The notes under the pieces are model-generated. The model was not told the DNA's origin, searched no databases, and was given only the letters and a program-made list of their open reading frames with translations. This document shows, in pieces, positions 37,556 to 49,525 of a DNA stretch of 64,000 nt. Location: the NCBI GenBank assembly GCA_022661535.1, contig JAKULF010000006.1:2723001-2787000 (forward strand), written 5' to 3'. The translations under genes and the position numbers were made by a program. Position 1 is the stretch's first letter; each line of letters begins with the position of its first letter. The stretch is from Eutypa lata. Its lineage: Eukaryota > Ascomycota > Sordariomycetes > Xylariales > Diatrypaceae.

Positions 37556-38687
37556 ATTGCAAGACACTAAAAGAAACGTAATTATACGTGTAACGTGAGG
37601 CTCTATTTTCCATATGAGAGAGGATTAACTGAGAGGGCAAGGAAGAACACATATATATACGGACGAGCACCAGCTTGTATACACAGATGCAGGTAGAAAG
37701 TTAGAATATATTATTAGTACTATCTAGTAAGCGGGGACGGCTTGCCTCGCACGAGGATGGGGGCCGTCAGAAATATGAGCCATTCAAAAGGTTACATATG
37801 AGAGAGGCTGTGAAGTCCATGTTGCAACACCTTGGCAAGGCAAAGGTGTAGGTTTCGTATAGCTAGCCCATCTTCGGCTATGATGTTCAAAGAATCCAGC
37901 CCCCAGTGCCCATAGAATCCAAACCAGCCCAATCATACCACGCCCAGACAAATCATCTTCACCCTTTACCCTTTAGGGTAACACAGCGCCTATATAGATT
38001 CCACGCCTGTGAATATATGTAACCAGTGTATTATGCCAGGTAACGATGCGCGGAGGATACCTGCCTACATAAAATACCTTGCATTAGGCAAACTTCGATT
38101 TATTAGCGATTAACTCTTAAGGGTTGACATATCGCTTTATGGCTGTCAATTATCAATCAGGTATCATTTAATACCTGTAATCTAGCTAACATGGCTGACA
38201 TAATGGGGTAGAACATGAGCTGAAAACATGTACCTTCTAGCTAACAACCAACTAGAGCTCTAGAGCATACAAGTCAGATCACAATATCAAACCTTTTGTG
38301 ATCAATCATCTCAGCAATAGCCCTAAGATGCGACCTCCGCAGTATGACCAGTGTGCCATCAATCATATCATGGTCAATCATGACGACAACCTAACAAATA
38401 ACCGAGCCATAGCATTTTCCACGACAAAAATGACAAGAGTAGGGAAAAAAGTGACAGCAAGGGCAACAACCCCTGCGTAGAGGATGGATGTGTTGGCGCC
38501 GGCCTATAATAGCATGTAGCAGGTAGTCTGGGGCCATATAATTACAAGTTCTATGTACTATGTAGCAAAAGGAATCGCCCCTATCCTAGGTACGTATGGC
38601 GCCGTGTGTCTGTAGCAAGAGCATGCTTTCTGTCGAACTTCTTTTCCTTTCGATATGAAAATTTTCCCCCGATTGATCGGACCCTCT
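37556..38687. other. Non-coding intergenic region
   Basis: Promoter side of the DUF3176 gene and 3' flank of NMA111. No gene supported; the frames at 38298-38480 and 38558-38814 overlap on both strands or are shadows of the protease's last exon. Confidence 0.5.
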
Positions 38688-38954
38688 CTATATGTCGACC
38701 TCTTCCTCCCCGTCGCCTGTGTCTTCTTCCCCGGTGCCGGGCAACAGCCCTTCGTCTGGGTCGCCCTCGTGAGCCTTTCCGCCGTTCTCGTAGGTGACAC
38801 GCTTCCAGCCACACAGTTCGGATCTGTCCTTAATCCACTCCATTGTGGGAAAGTAGTGCTCGTTCTTTTTCATCGTGATGACCCAAGGGACATCGTCGAA
38901 CGTTATCGCCCTCAAGCGGAAATCTAGAACAGTGTTCGTTAACATTTATACCAA

Positions 38955-38985
<31 letters not shown>

Positions 38986-41900
38986 TCACTAAATAAAACA
39001 AGGAAAAAGGTAAGGCACATACATGTGTTGTCCGGGATCCTAACCACGGCGTTCAAGAAGCCCTTGAGATCCGGCGTCGGCTTTCCGTTGACGTGGGTGA
39101 TGAAGTTCGTCGGCGCAAGCCCGTACTGGTAGGCTGGGGATCCTCTGCTCCGGGCAGACACGTAAACTTCGCTGTGCAGCTTGCTGATCTGCTGCCTCAC
39201 AGCGTGGTGAGGGGCGTGCAGGATGGCACCACAGAACGAGATGGCGTGGTCCGTCTCGACACCGTCCGCTGGGACTGTGGGCACCTTGAGCTGCACCTCC
39301 TCGCCCTCCCTGACGATCACGGCATCGAGGACTTCGTTAGAGTACATAACGTCCAGCTCGGAGACACGCGTGATGACCTTTCCGTTAAGGGTCAGAACGA
39401 TGTCCCCTTCATGCAGGACAGTAGGATGGTTGCCTCGTTCAAAAGTGAGCTTTGAAACCATGAATAGCTGGTGGGCATTCTTATTTGCCAGCGAGACCTG
39501 GTGAATCCAGTATTCGGACACACCCATGACACGAGCCTGCGACATGGCGATGGCACGGAACTCCATTGGCAACATACGTAGTTCAGGAGTTCGGTCCTGC
39601 TGAATCTGCGAAAGGACGGGTAGGAGAGTTGGGGCAGCCAAACCGAGGTGGTACTCTTCGTCTCTCGAACCGTGTGATCTTTCACCGAGGTAGGTAAGCC
39701 ATAGGGCTTGCACAGTACCATCCTTATCCACAAGTACGCCACTTCCACATTGACCACTAAGGTTGGTGTCCACCGTTATTGCATCAACATTGAGAGCTCT
39801 ATATCTTGGAGCTCCGGAATTGGCAGGGATGGCAACAGCAGTCACCTCGGTCACCGTAGTCGCAGCGTGGACAATCCGCCCACTTCTGTTATATCCGATA
39901 AATGTCGTCGAAGCACCTTGAGCAATGTAGTCGTTTCCTAATCTGGCACTCAATACTGGTGCGTCGACGAGCTCCGGATCATATTTGATGACGGCATAGT
40001 TCTGGAGAGGATGCATAAACACAACCTTAGCCTGAACAATGATGGAGTCGGCAATCGTAATCCATATATCGCATAGATCATACGGAACAATAGCCCTTGA
40101 GATGATCACGAGCCCCTTGTCCGCGTCAATGACAAGACCCATGCCCCATTTCCGGTTTCTCGGGAAGCCATCCAGCTTAAGCGGCATAGTGCAGTTGACA
40201 TGAACGAAACTTCGTACCAAATCTGCCACGGCAGGGTGGGAAGTATGCTCCAGCTGGATGAAGGAGCCCTTTAATCGTGCCGGTGGTGTCTGTGGTATCG
40301 CATCCGCGATATCGGTGAAGTCCCACAGACCAGATGTGTCGTTCCGAACGGCTAGCCGCATCTTGGTAGACCAGTGTCGATCTACATTGACAATTATGGT
40401 GTTCAGGGTATGGAGATCTCTAAGGTGTCTGTACTGGACTACGACTCGCTTCCTGTCAGGAACCTGTTTCACAACATCGATAAAAGACTGCAGATTCGGG
40501 GTCTTCTTTTGGTCCACGCTCTGAATCATAGAACCGCTATCGGAACTATCGAAGCGGAAAGATCCCGAGGCTTCACAGACAAAGACGCCCTTGCAAGCGA
40601 CACCATAGAGACGTGCTTGCTGGTAGGACAGGCTGTGGAAACTTGCACCGCTGACGGTAACGAATCGGTCAGGCGTGATCTCGTGGAGATCTCCAACCTG
40701 TATATCAACCTCAACATCTTCTCCTCCGCGTTGTAAAGTGAAGTGGATCGTCTTGCCGACATTAGAGTCTAGGATCTCATCAAGTCGGATGAATTGGGTG
40801 ATCATTTCACCATTGATCTTCAGGAGCACATCACCTTCCTCTATCTTTATATGGGCTGGTCCCTCTGGAAGGACGATTTCGGCAACAAGCAGGTTAGTCT
40901 CCTTAGGAAAAGCCTTGCGCATTTCTGCCTCCCAATCTGATGTTAAACCAAGACGGCGACACTCATCAAAGGGTTTGAGTAAGAATTGACATTGTATGTC
41001 ACCCCGTTCAACAGGCTTTCCCTCTTGTATACAACGTAGAGCTCGCAATGGACGGTCCAGGGGAAGGAAATAGTCGGTTGAGGCGCCATCAGATCGCCCT
41101 CCGGCTTGGAGAGCTACAGCGAAACCATCAATGTTCACGACTGGACTACCAGAACTTCCTCCGCTAGCTGCGGCGTTTGCCTGGTAGTAACATGTATTGA
41201 AGTCGCTATACCCCTCGCCGTATTCAGGGGCATTTCGATCGAGTCGACTGATAACGCCGGAAAGGATACTGAGCTTCTCACCAGCGTCGTTACCAACAAC
41301 CCTTATCTCGACACCAACTAGGAAACAAATTAGCAAAGCTGCATCTTAGTATGGATCTTTATGACAACATACCTTTTGCCAGATCTGGGCGGAGAGGGAG
41401 TGCCTCTACAGGCATATACTTGATAGCTTTAGGGTCGAATCGTAGGATTCCAAAGTCATGAACAGGGTCTCTGTAAACCGGGTAGGCGTCGACTTCTTCA
41501 TGGTTATCAAACACTACGTAACCCCAGAAGGGGCCAGCACCAACAACATGACGATTGGTAAGAATGTATCTGCAAGCACAAGTATAATCCAGTCAGCTAG
41601 AAATTCCTCTATTTCTTTTATTCTTCCTACTATGCAAGTTGTAACTAACCCTTTCTCAGCATCGACTACGAAGCCTGTTGCTTCGCTGGCACAAGCTGGG
41701 TCGGTATCGAAGGAACACGTCTGACAGAAGCGAATAGACACAACGTTCCTAACCACCTTTTGGACCATTGCCTGCCATTCTGCACTATCGCCAGGTTGCG
41801 CTTGGTATAAGACACCCTCTTCATCGGGTACGTCAGGAGTATCCATATAACCTGCCATCTCCTCATCAGGCGTGTTCACACTAGGTGAAACTTTACCATT

Positions 41901-41990
41901 AAACTGTCGGACTTGCTTGTTGGGTCGTTCAGCAATGGTAGAGGACGCGTGCTTCCGCTTCGACCGTGTAGTTGGGCCTGATCCATTCAT
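38688..41990 (-). CDS. NMA111: Nma111 / HtrA-like pro-apoptotic serine protease
   Basis: Nuclear HtrA-family serine protease; in yeast it degrades the apoptosis inhibitor Bir1. Exons (minus) 41990-41650, 41569-41373, 41317-39023 and 38923-38688 give 1022 residues, the usual length. An N-terminal nuclear-localisation-like patch (TTRSKRKH) is followed by a trypsin-like domain with the triad H121 (TNRHVV), D152 (VHDFGIL) and S235 (GGSSGSP). Then come a PDZ domain ([13 protein letters not shown]), a second, degenerate protease-like domain, further PDZ-like segments ([13 protein letters not shown]) and a short acidic tail. The start [11 protein letters not shown] matches fungal orthologues. However, the frame stays open upstream to another ATG at 42227, which would add a presequence-like 79 residues. 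Intron 3 carries a CA microsatellite. Confidence 0.95.
38952..38980 (+). repeat. (CA)n microsatellite inside NMA111 intron 3
   Basis: About thirteen CA units (GT on the coding strand) in the 99-nt intron 38924-39022, between donor and branch site. Confidence 0.85.
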
Positions 41991-42651
41991 AGTGTCGGTT
42001 ATCGGTTGTTCCTGTGATTCGCTATGTTCTTTCGGATGAATATTGGTGCTGAATCGGTGGCTAGTTGATCGTCCGTGATATAGGTTGTGGCCAAGGAGGC
42101 AGGGTATAGAACGGACTGGTAGAGGTAAAAATGTGGGAGAACGACGTGGTTGCAAATTTCCAGAAATCGTATCTACTGCGAAACTCACAAAGTTGAGACT
42201 GTTTCGCAGAGACAGCAAGCGCTTCATGCAGCGCTTGGTCACCTTGATATTGGAAACCGAACTGGGTATCCAGCCAACTACCTACAGTTTTACTAGGTAC
42301 TCTAAGGGTTCAGTTTAGAGTTGTTGACCATCCCATTGAATGTTATGTAGGGCCAAACCAACCAATCATATAGAAGAATAAGTATTAACCAATTGGAAGA
42401 GAAAAATTAACTAGGTAGAGGAGAATATTAGAGAAGGGATGAAAAGGAGTGAAAAGGTATTGTTGGATAAACCTGGACCAAGAATACTAGTAGGTATGCC
42501 GTCAGCAGCCTCATTAGGTGTGTAGAGCTGGGAATGCTAAAAGTCGAATCCTGGAATTTTGTCCGACGCTAACTACGAAGTACATACCTAAGCTTCAAGG
42601 CTACAGAGAGCTCCTGCCGCTGATATTTCAGGGTCGAGAAGTTAATTGCCT

Positions 42652-42677
42652 CGATAACGATAACGATAACGATAACG
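42652..42677 (+). repeat. (CGATAA)n hexamer tract
   Basis: Just over four CGATAA units. They contain GATAA cores on the plus strand that could be bound by GATA factors, an inference only. Confidence 0.85.
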
Positions 42678-44443
42678 TTTAGTGGTCCGGTACCTTAGCT
42701 ATGTACCTACCGCTAACCTGATTAAGTGAATGAATACTTCGTACCTACCTAGGTACGTACTGTAGCCTTAGTCAACCTGTTAGCGTAGGTAGTCCGTGCC
42801 GTTGACAGTATATATGTTTAGACTACACGGTGTAGCAACTTCATGTTGTGCCTCCAGGCAATAATGTAAAGAAATCTTGAAGTTCCAACTTGGTGAAATT
42901 ACTGGAAATATTTTCTTTGGAGAAATACACATAATATCTGGAACGTATGTTATTGCCCATATCTTCAAAGCTATGGGTTACTTGAATACTCCATCGGAAA
43001 ACACCTAGCTAAAGATTTACCTAACATGCCTACCACTTCCTCTTGTTTTTGAGGACAAGCATTCACTGTCTTTGATTACGATAAATATAATAAGAAGTCA
43101 CGACCATGTTGATTCCAGTCTTCTTCTTCATATCGCTAAGTAAATTTGACAGTGTTGATCTCAATAGCTGGTCAACTAGATTCTAGGGGGTATTTTCTGC
43201 ACATTCGTTGTTATAATTATGAATTGTCTTGACTTGATATAGCAACAAGGTCCAATAGACCTTAGAAGGATTCTATGTAGTTATGTATTGTATTGATCTT
43301 GTCCTATGGAAACTACATTTTCCTGGAGTGAATACATGCTAAATCAAAACATGTTGTGTAGCCCCTTTCAATGATTTAGAGCAAGGATGTCCAAGAGGAA
43401 TTACACTCCCTAACAAATATATGATGTATTTACTTAATGAACACCGTATAAGATCTTGGCTTTCTACTAATAGGAATATAAATATCTAAATACAATTTGT
43501 TTAGGTTATTTACCGGTGTAGGCGTAGCATTACATTGTTGGTAGGGCAGTACTAAATCTTTCTCCCGAGAATAATCATTTTAGCAGACAATATACTGCAG
43601 CAGAAATTATGAGGCTTTGTTCTTTGTATTACAATCTACAACATCCAACATGTACTGATCTATTCCTAAATGTAGCAAGCTAGAGATCAGAGGCAGCAAG
43701 CTAGGCGGTTGGCTAACACAAGATGGGAGTATTGTCCCAGAGCATGGCTGATACTATCAGCCAATATATGAGGAACTTCGGTTCTCTAATTATGGTAAGT
43801 AGCTTCTGATTAAGATTGAATAATCTGGCAGTGTCGACTCTACCAAGGTACCTAGCGCTGCCTCGCAACGAAGTTGCCTGAGATACGTGATTAGCGTGAA
43901 AAAGAGGAACGCGTGTAAGACTGCAAGGCTGCTGTACATACATGTAATTACCAAATCACCCAGTGACTTAATCCAGACAAATTCTAGATTTGCCAGTCCC
44001 TCTAGAAACTGTGTAAGTCCCATTCATTTCACACTCATAACAGTTCACTGTTCTCTACCTGATATCAGAAGCCCACGTACTTTCCTTTCCCCAGGACCTG
44101 GACACTTTACACTCTACTTTGATTTCATCCCAACAACAGTACCATACACAGGTATATACAACCCGTGGCCTATCTCAAACCTCTCACGCTAGTAGTGTTT
44201 TCAACTGGTAGCCTGGTAAGACCGATCCCTCATACAACACTCTTCTTGCCTTGTTAGTACCCTCACCTCCTTTGCCATCTCTCCCACACACCCATCTGAC
44301 ACTCAACCACATCTTCTAACTCGCACCAAACTCCTGTCGTATTTTCTAATCGACAGCAGCTATCTTCTCATAACAAGACAATTCTTGTACACGATTCAAG
44401 TTTCCATTAAGGTAAGTTATTACTGCAGTGAATTTCCTAGACG

Positions 44444-44700
44444 CGACTACGTAGTCGTTATTACCACCGACTACCTCTTCCTAGACGTGTCGCTGTTACC
44501 CTCTCCCACCTTTTCTTCAGCTGCAACCACGTAGTCGTTATTACCACCGACTACCTCTTCCTTAGACGCGTCGTTGTTACCCTCTTCTACTCTTTCTCCA
44601 GCTACGACCACGTAGTCGTTATTACCACCCACTACCTCTTCCTTAGACACGTCGTTGTTACCCTCTCCCACCTTTTCTTCAGCCGTGACCACGTAGTCGT
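44444..44700. repeat. 81-bp tandem repeat, three units plus partial
   Basis: The marker GTAGTCG recurs at 44451, 44531, 44612 and 44693, giving unit lengths of 80, 81 and 81. Each unit has two related halves (GTCGTTATTACC... and GTCGTTGTTACC...). On the minus strand the array is open for 73 codons with a 27-residue period (GNNDYVV...NNDASKEEVVG). The first unit has lost one base (CTTCCTAG versus CTTCCTTAG), which breaks the frame. The array starts with a perfect 14-base palindrome CGACTACGTAGTCG at 44444-44457. No ATG or gene model fits it. Confidence 0.9.
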
Positions 44701-45193
44701 GCCTACCACCCCTCCTCTCCCCTCACGCTACATCTTCCCACTCCCCATTGCAAATCCAGCAGTACCGAACCAAACACAGAAAGTTCCTTCGCTTTCTTTC
44801 TACAAACCACCACACCTACACCAATTACTTAACTTCCTTCTCCTCCCCATTGCAAACATAGTAGTACCGTAAACAAGTACACAAGGTTTCTTCACTTCCA
44901 AGATTTATTTCTTGTACTTATCCTTACTACTTATCCTACCAACGTCCATCAGGTACAGTCTCTTAACCTCCCACTCTTTTATCTTCAACCCTGGTTCCAC
45001 CCACGGATACCTACATACATGTCTACCTAGGCAACCCTTTCATCATCCCCAACTTCTACTTCATCTTTCTTTCTTTCTTTCCAAGTCTTCCATCACCCTA
45101 CATTCCTTCATCCAGAACAAGAAAGAATCCATCAACTTCATCACATTGTAGAACTCCAACCCAATCTAAACTAACGCACCATTACCAGCAAAA

Positions 45194-46428
45194 ATGGCCG
45201 ATTCAACTCAGTCTAACGCTACTGCTACCACTCCCACTCCCGCTCCCGCTGAGCATGCAGGCGGAAAGTGGACGGACGCAGAGAAAGTAAGTAAACATCC
45301 CATCCCGTCCCATTCCATCTAATGCCTTCTTCCTTCATCGACATCAATGACGTAACATGACATGAACACCCATTAACCACCTCACCACCGACCCCAACCA
45401 ACCTGACGACTTCCTTAACCGACGCTAACAATAACAGTACACTCTCATGGTCCAGATCATTAAGCAGCTCACTGCCGGTGGTATCAAGATCAAGCTGAGC
45501 GAGCTCAGCATGCCCGGTCGCACGACCAAATCCCTGAGCCACATGCTGGGCAAGATCAGAGACGAGGCTGCAGCCTTCAACCCTGCCGTCGGCAACGGCA
45601 GCGGCGGCTCTGCTGCTGCTGCTGCCGCCACGGTCGCAACTCCCGTCACACCCAAGAATGCCCGCGGCGCTGAGATCAAGAAGGCCGCGACTGCCTCTGG
45701 TAAGTAGTAATTAGTTGACAACCTACCTGATTGACATGATTTGCTTTTTATACCTTTTTGTTTCATCTGATATCCTACCCCCTTTTTGTCCCGTATGTCC
45801 GGGTCCTCTATGCGGGTCCTTCACGCGGGTCCTTCACGCGGGGCGCATCGCATTGCATCGCATCGCATCGCATTGCATCGCGCATTGTGTTGCGCATCGC
45901 TAGTGTCTCCGCACGCCTTCCTATTCTGGCAATTATTTCACGATCCCGTATTTCTTATACCGGCTGGCCGGGTCTGGCGTTGACCCCCCCCCCCCCCCCC
46001 TTTTGCCCGCATACACATAGCTATATATCCACCTATCCGTCCACCCATCCACCCATCCACTCATACTTTGCATCTCAACAACGAAATGAAAGCTACTTCT
46101 GCTAACATACACTCCTTTTTTATAGGTGCTTCTCGCAAGCGTGGTAGCAAGCTCCTTGAAGATGAGGACGCCGATATCGACGACGCTGGTGCCAAGGGTA
46201 AGTCTTGTCCATTCCACCATCCATCCATCCATTCATCTGAACCCCCTCAACCCCTCTCACATGAACAGGTTAACTGACCACAATCATAATCATATAGACG
46301 GGGCCACTATTTCCCCTGCCCCGGGAAAAAAGCGCGCACGCCGAACTGCTCGCGCGGCGCAGGACCATTTCGCCATGGCTACTAGAGGCGCTCCCAACCC
46401 TGATGCTCATAGTGACCAGGACAAGTAG
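45194..46428 (+). CDS. Small SANT/Myb-like nuclear protein
   Basis: Likely DNA- or chromatin-associated protein of unknown role. Exons 45194-45286, 45438-45699, 46126-46197 and 46298-46428 give 185 residues in frame. After an Ala/Thr/Pro-rich start, residues about 25-80 resemble a Myb/SANT-like helix set (GGKWTDAEKYTLMVQIIKQL, then GRTTKSLSHMLGKIRDEA), as in many short fungal proteins that act near chromatin. The rest is Ala-rich, followed by basic patches (SRKRGSKL, GKKRARRTAR) that could be nuclear localisation signals. Intron 2 is long (426 nt) and repeat-filled. The 5' region is strongly pyrimidine-rich, suggesting active transcription. Convergent with MLH1. Confidence 0.8.
45811..46000 (+). 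repeat. Repeats inside intron 2 of the SANT/Myb-like gene
   Basis: Two copies of GGGTCCTTCACGC (plus a diverged one before), a GCATC/GCATT pentamer array at about 45844-45885, and a C17 homopolymer at 45984-46000. All lie between donor and acceptor of one 426-nt intron. Confidence 0.8.
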
Positions 46429-47221
46429 GTAAAATACCTCAGACTGAATGGCAAACATTGAGGGGAGTAACCTGAGTTGGAACGGAGGACACCATCTCTC
46501 TCATCATGAACCACCTGGCCTCGACTTACCCTCTCTCTTTACCTGCCCTCATTGATGTTGCCTCGTGAATCTCTCAAGCCTGCTGGCATGCATGTTTCGA
46601 GATTGCACATATGAGATTTTTTTTCCGGGCACATCATGGACTTTTATCCTTTCTTTAGCTTAGTACACATCCATCATGAAGACAATGGATGAAACAATAC
46701 CCTACATATTACAGATAGTTGGCATTAATTTGGTGTCATACCGATCATCTGATGATTAGGATGGCCTACCCTGCCTAGCTGGGGTTCAATTGACAACACA
46801 CATTACCATATGCTGCTCCTTGTTCTGCTCTGATTCTTGTGTCTGTGACATGTTGTGATGCCATCTCCAGTACAGGTATGAATGGACTAGCTGATCGATT
46901 AATTATTAACTGGATAAGTTTACGCTTGCCATTATTAATGGCTGAGGTGTAATAACTACACAATGCCATAACTGAAAGCTACACTTACAGAGAGCAAACA
47001 TATTTGATTGATGCCCACCAGAACTTAACCCATACTCTACTTACACCCATTATGAGCAACATCTTCCCATATGCCCGCCATAGCTTGGAAGGGTTCCCAG
47101 TGACACAACCCTCTGCAAATCTTGCACTGCGAACGATGACCATGCACCCACCCAAACAGAGCAAGATAATGTTCAGCAACAGAGCGGTTCTCGGATGATC
47201 CCTCAATCTCTTCAACATACA
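46429..47221. other. Convergent intergenic region
   Basis: 3' flanks of the SANT/Myb-like gene and MLH1. No gene seen; frames at 46985-47228 run on both strands without coding character. Confidence 0.5.
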
Positions 47222-49525
47222 TCAGCACCTCTCAAACACCCTGTACAACCCCTTCAGGTTCGCCAACTCCAACACACTAGCTTTCATGAACGACTTCGTA
47301 GCAACCAGTCTCGCCTTAAACGCAGGGAAGAAGACATGCTCAATGGCGCGACGGACATGTGCCCTTCGTGCCTTGATCTCATCCGGTATGTCCTCTTCTA
47401 TCTGATCGTTGCCGGGCAGAGACGGGAGCTGCTCCGGGACATAGTAAGTAGCCAGCTCGTGCAGGAACGACTCAAAGCACAGCTTCTCGTCCGTCCAGTC
47501 CACGTGCGGACCTAAGCGCAGCAGGAATTGGGGCAATTTCGCCATGGACGGATTGTACCCCTTCAGCAGAAGCGGGATGCTCAGTAGCTCGCCGGACGGA
47601 GAGACCTCGAGGCTGAAGTACTCTAGCATCATTTCCCGTCGCTCGATCAGCTGCTCCAATACCCTTTCAACCACCTCATCCACATCGAAATCATCATCCT
47701 CAGCCAGTTCGCCATCAGCTGCATTTGCCTTCTCGCCTTCTGCAGCAATTTTCAGCACCTCGCGGAGGTTAAGTGGCGGTTGGAACTTGATTACGCCGAA
47801 ATTGCCAAAGTCCGTGAGTGCCACTTGGTACAGAAATTCGAAGCATGCTCTGCCGTAATCGATGAGGAAGAGCCTGACCCCTCCCTGAATGGCGGCTAAG
47901 CGGCGCCGTTCATCTACAATACCCACGAAGGTATGGTTCGCGAATATCTCCGTTAGCTCGTGATGCATGTCATCTCGGACAGCAGAGCGAAGCTCACGCA
48001 CGCTAGTGAGGCGACAGACGATGGGCTCCCGATCCGTCGTCTCGTATATGGGTTCCGAGGTGGATTCTGATTGACTATCATGCGATGCACCTGGGGCTGG
48101 AGATTTCGAGGCAGAAGAGAACATGCTAGTAATCTTCCGTAATGAGGCATCTGTCCGGACAAGGTTGTTTTCGTAAGGGCGGGATGTTTTCCTTGTAGTG
48201 GATGGGGTTTTCGAAGAGGAGCTTTCCGGGTCTTGAACGGGTGTGTTGTCAGGGAGAGTGGTGCCAGGAAGGAGTGTCTGGGTCATGAATGTCCGACTCG
48301 TGTCGACAGCAGCCAGCTTATCTCGGATATTCTCGCATATGGCTTGAATGATCTCGTCTTCGTTTAGGAAATTAACTTCCCGCTTTGTGGGATGAACGTT
48401 GACATCGACCCGCTGTGGATCTATTTCGAGACTGAGGTATACAAATGGGTGTCCATTCTTGGGGAGGAAGGTTGAGTAGGTCTGTTCTAGGGCTTTCTTG
48501 ATATGGGAGGACTCCACACTACGATGATTGATGAAGAGGAGAAGGGTGGTTTTCTTGATGTGATAATTTGCATTCGTAGCCCAGCCAGAAGCATTGAAAC
48601 CCCAACGGTCATCGGACGTAGTGAATTTGATAAGCTCATTGGCCACACTGCCACCATGTATTTGTCGTATGCGATCTATAGTAGATGCTTGAGATTGGAC
48701 AGAGATAGAAGTCCCCGAGTCGCCATGCTTCTTACACGAGAAGGCAACGCCCTCGCAGTGAATGGCATAACGTCCAACCATATCGATAATCTTGTTGTAC
48801 TCGTCAGAAGTAGACCTGAAGGCCCTACGACGCGTTGGGATATTGTAGAACAAGTCTTCTACGGATAACTGTGTGCCGTTTCGCCCCGCCGTGGGTTTGG
48901 GGTCAGGGGATTGACCAGGCTTTGCTGGCGATAGTTTGCCCCCATCGTAGCGTGCACGCCATGCACAGTTGGAGTCTTTCGTCTTAGTAGTGACGGTCAG
49001 ATGAGCAATATGGCTGATACTAGCCAATGCTTCGCCTCGAAATCCATAAGTGCCGATGCTACTTAAATCCTCGAACTTCTTCAGTTTTGATGTAGTGAAT
49101 CTCTCGCAGAGAATAGGCAAGTCCTCTTTCTAACTTCTGATCAGTAGATGATTCCTTAAGAAGACCCTGGCAGAGCTTACATCAATTCCATGCCCGTTGT
49201 CAGTTATTTGTAGCAATTTCAGTCCTCCATCCTTTACTAAGATTTCTAGAGAGGTTGATCCCGCATCGACGGCGTTCTCAATCAGCTCCTTTAAGGCATG
49301 TACTGGTGCTACAATGATCTCTCCTGCAGCGATCTTGTTCACCACATCTTGATCTAGAGCCTAAGTAATGTAAGCATATCTACATTGTATAGATCGGTTT
49401 ATTCTAAGTGAACTTGCTTTGATGCGACGAGGCGCGCTTTCATCTATGAGCGCTCCGGTCGGCTCGGGAGCCTTTCTTTTGGTGCCTCTTGGCTCATCCA
49501 CATCTACATCCATGGGATCCTCCAT
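47222..49525 (-). CDS. MLH1: DNA mismatch repair protein Mlh1 (MutL homologue)
   Basis: MutL-family ATPase, partner of Pms1 in nuclear mismatch repair and of Mlh3 in meiosis. Exons (minus) 49525-49418, 49360-49181 and 49129-47222; 731 residues. GHKL ATPase motifs are complete: [13 protein letters not shown] with E61 and N65, DNGHGID at 90-96, and GFRGEAL at 125-131. The transducer domain has [13 protein letters not shown]. The C-terminal dimerisation domain ends in the conserved FERC that completes the Pms1 endonuclease site. Two in-frame starts are possible (49525 and 49513); the first is used. Intron 1 (49361-49417) needs a GC donor (AAA then GCAAGT): reading through meets a stop, and only this junction gives [19 protein letters not shown]. 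Divergent from RPN1. Confidence 0.96.

Larger units (their letters stand above)
41991..45193. other. 3.2-kb divergent intergenic region
   Basis: No supported gene other than the open upstream extension of NMA111 (41991-42227). It contains a (CGATAA)n tract (42652-42677), AT-rich DNA to about 44 kb, the 81-bp tandem repeat at 44444-44700, and a CT/CCA-rich leader typical of a strong fungal promoter just before 45194. Confidence 0.5.

Noticed and set aside
44451..44700. CRISPR-like array
   Set aside because: Units are contiguous with no spacers, only three copies, and the host is a eukaryote; it is a plain tandem repeat.
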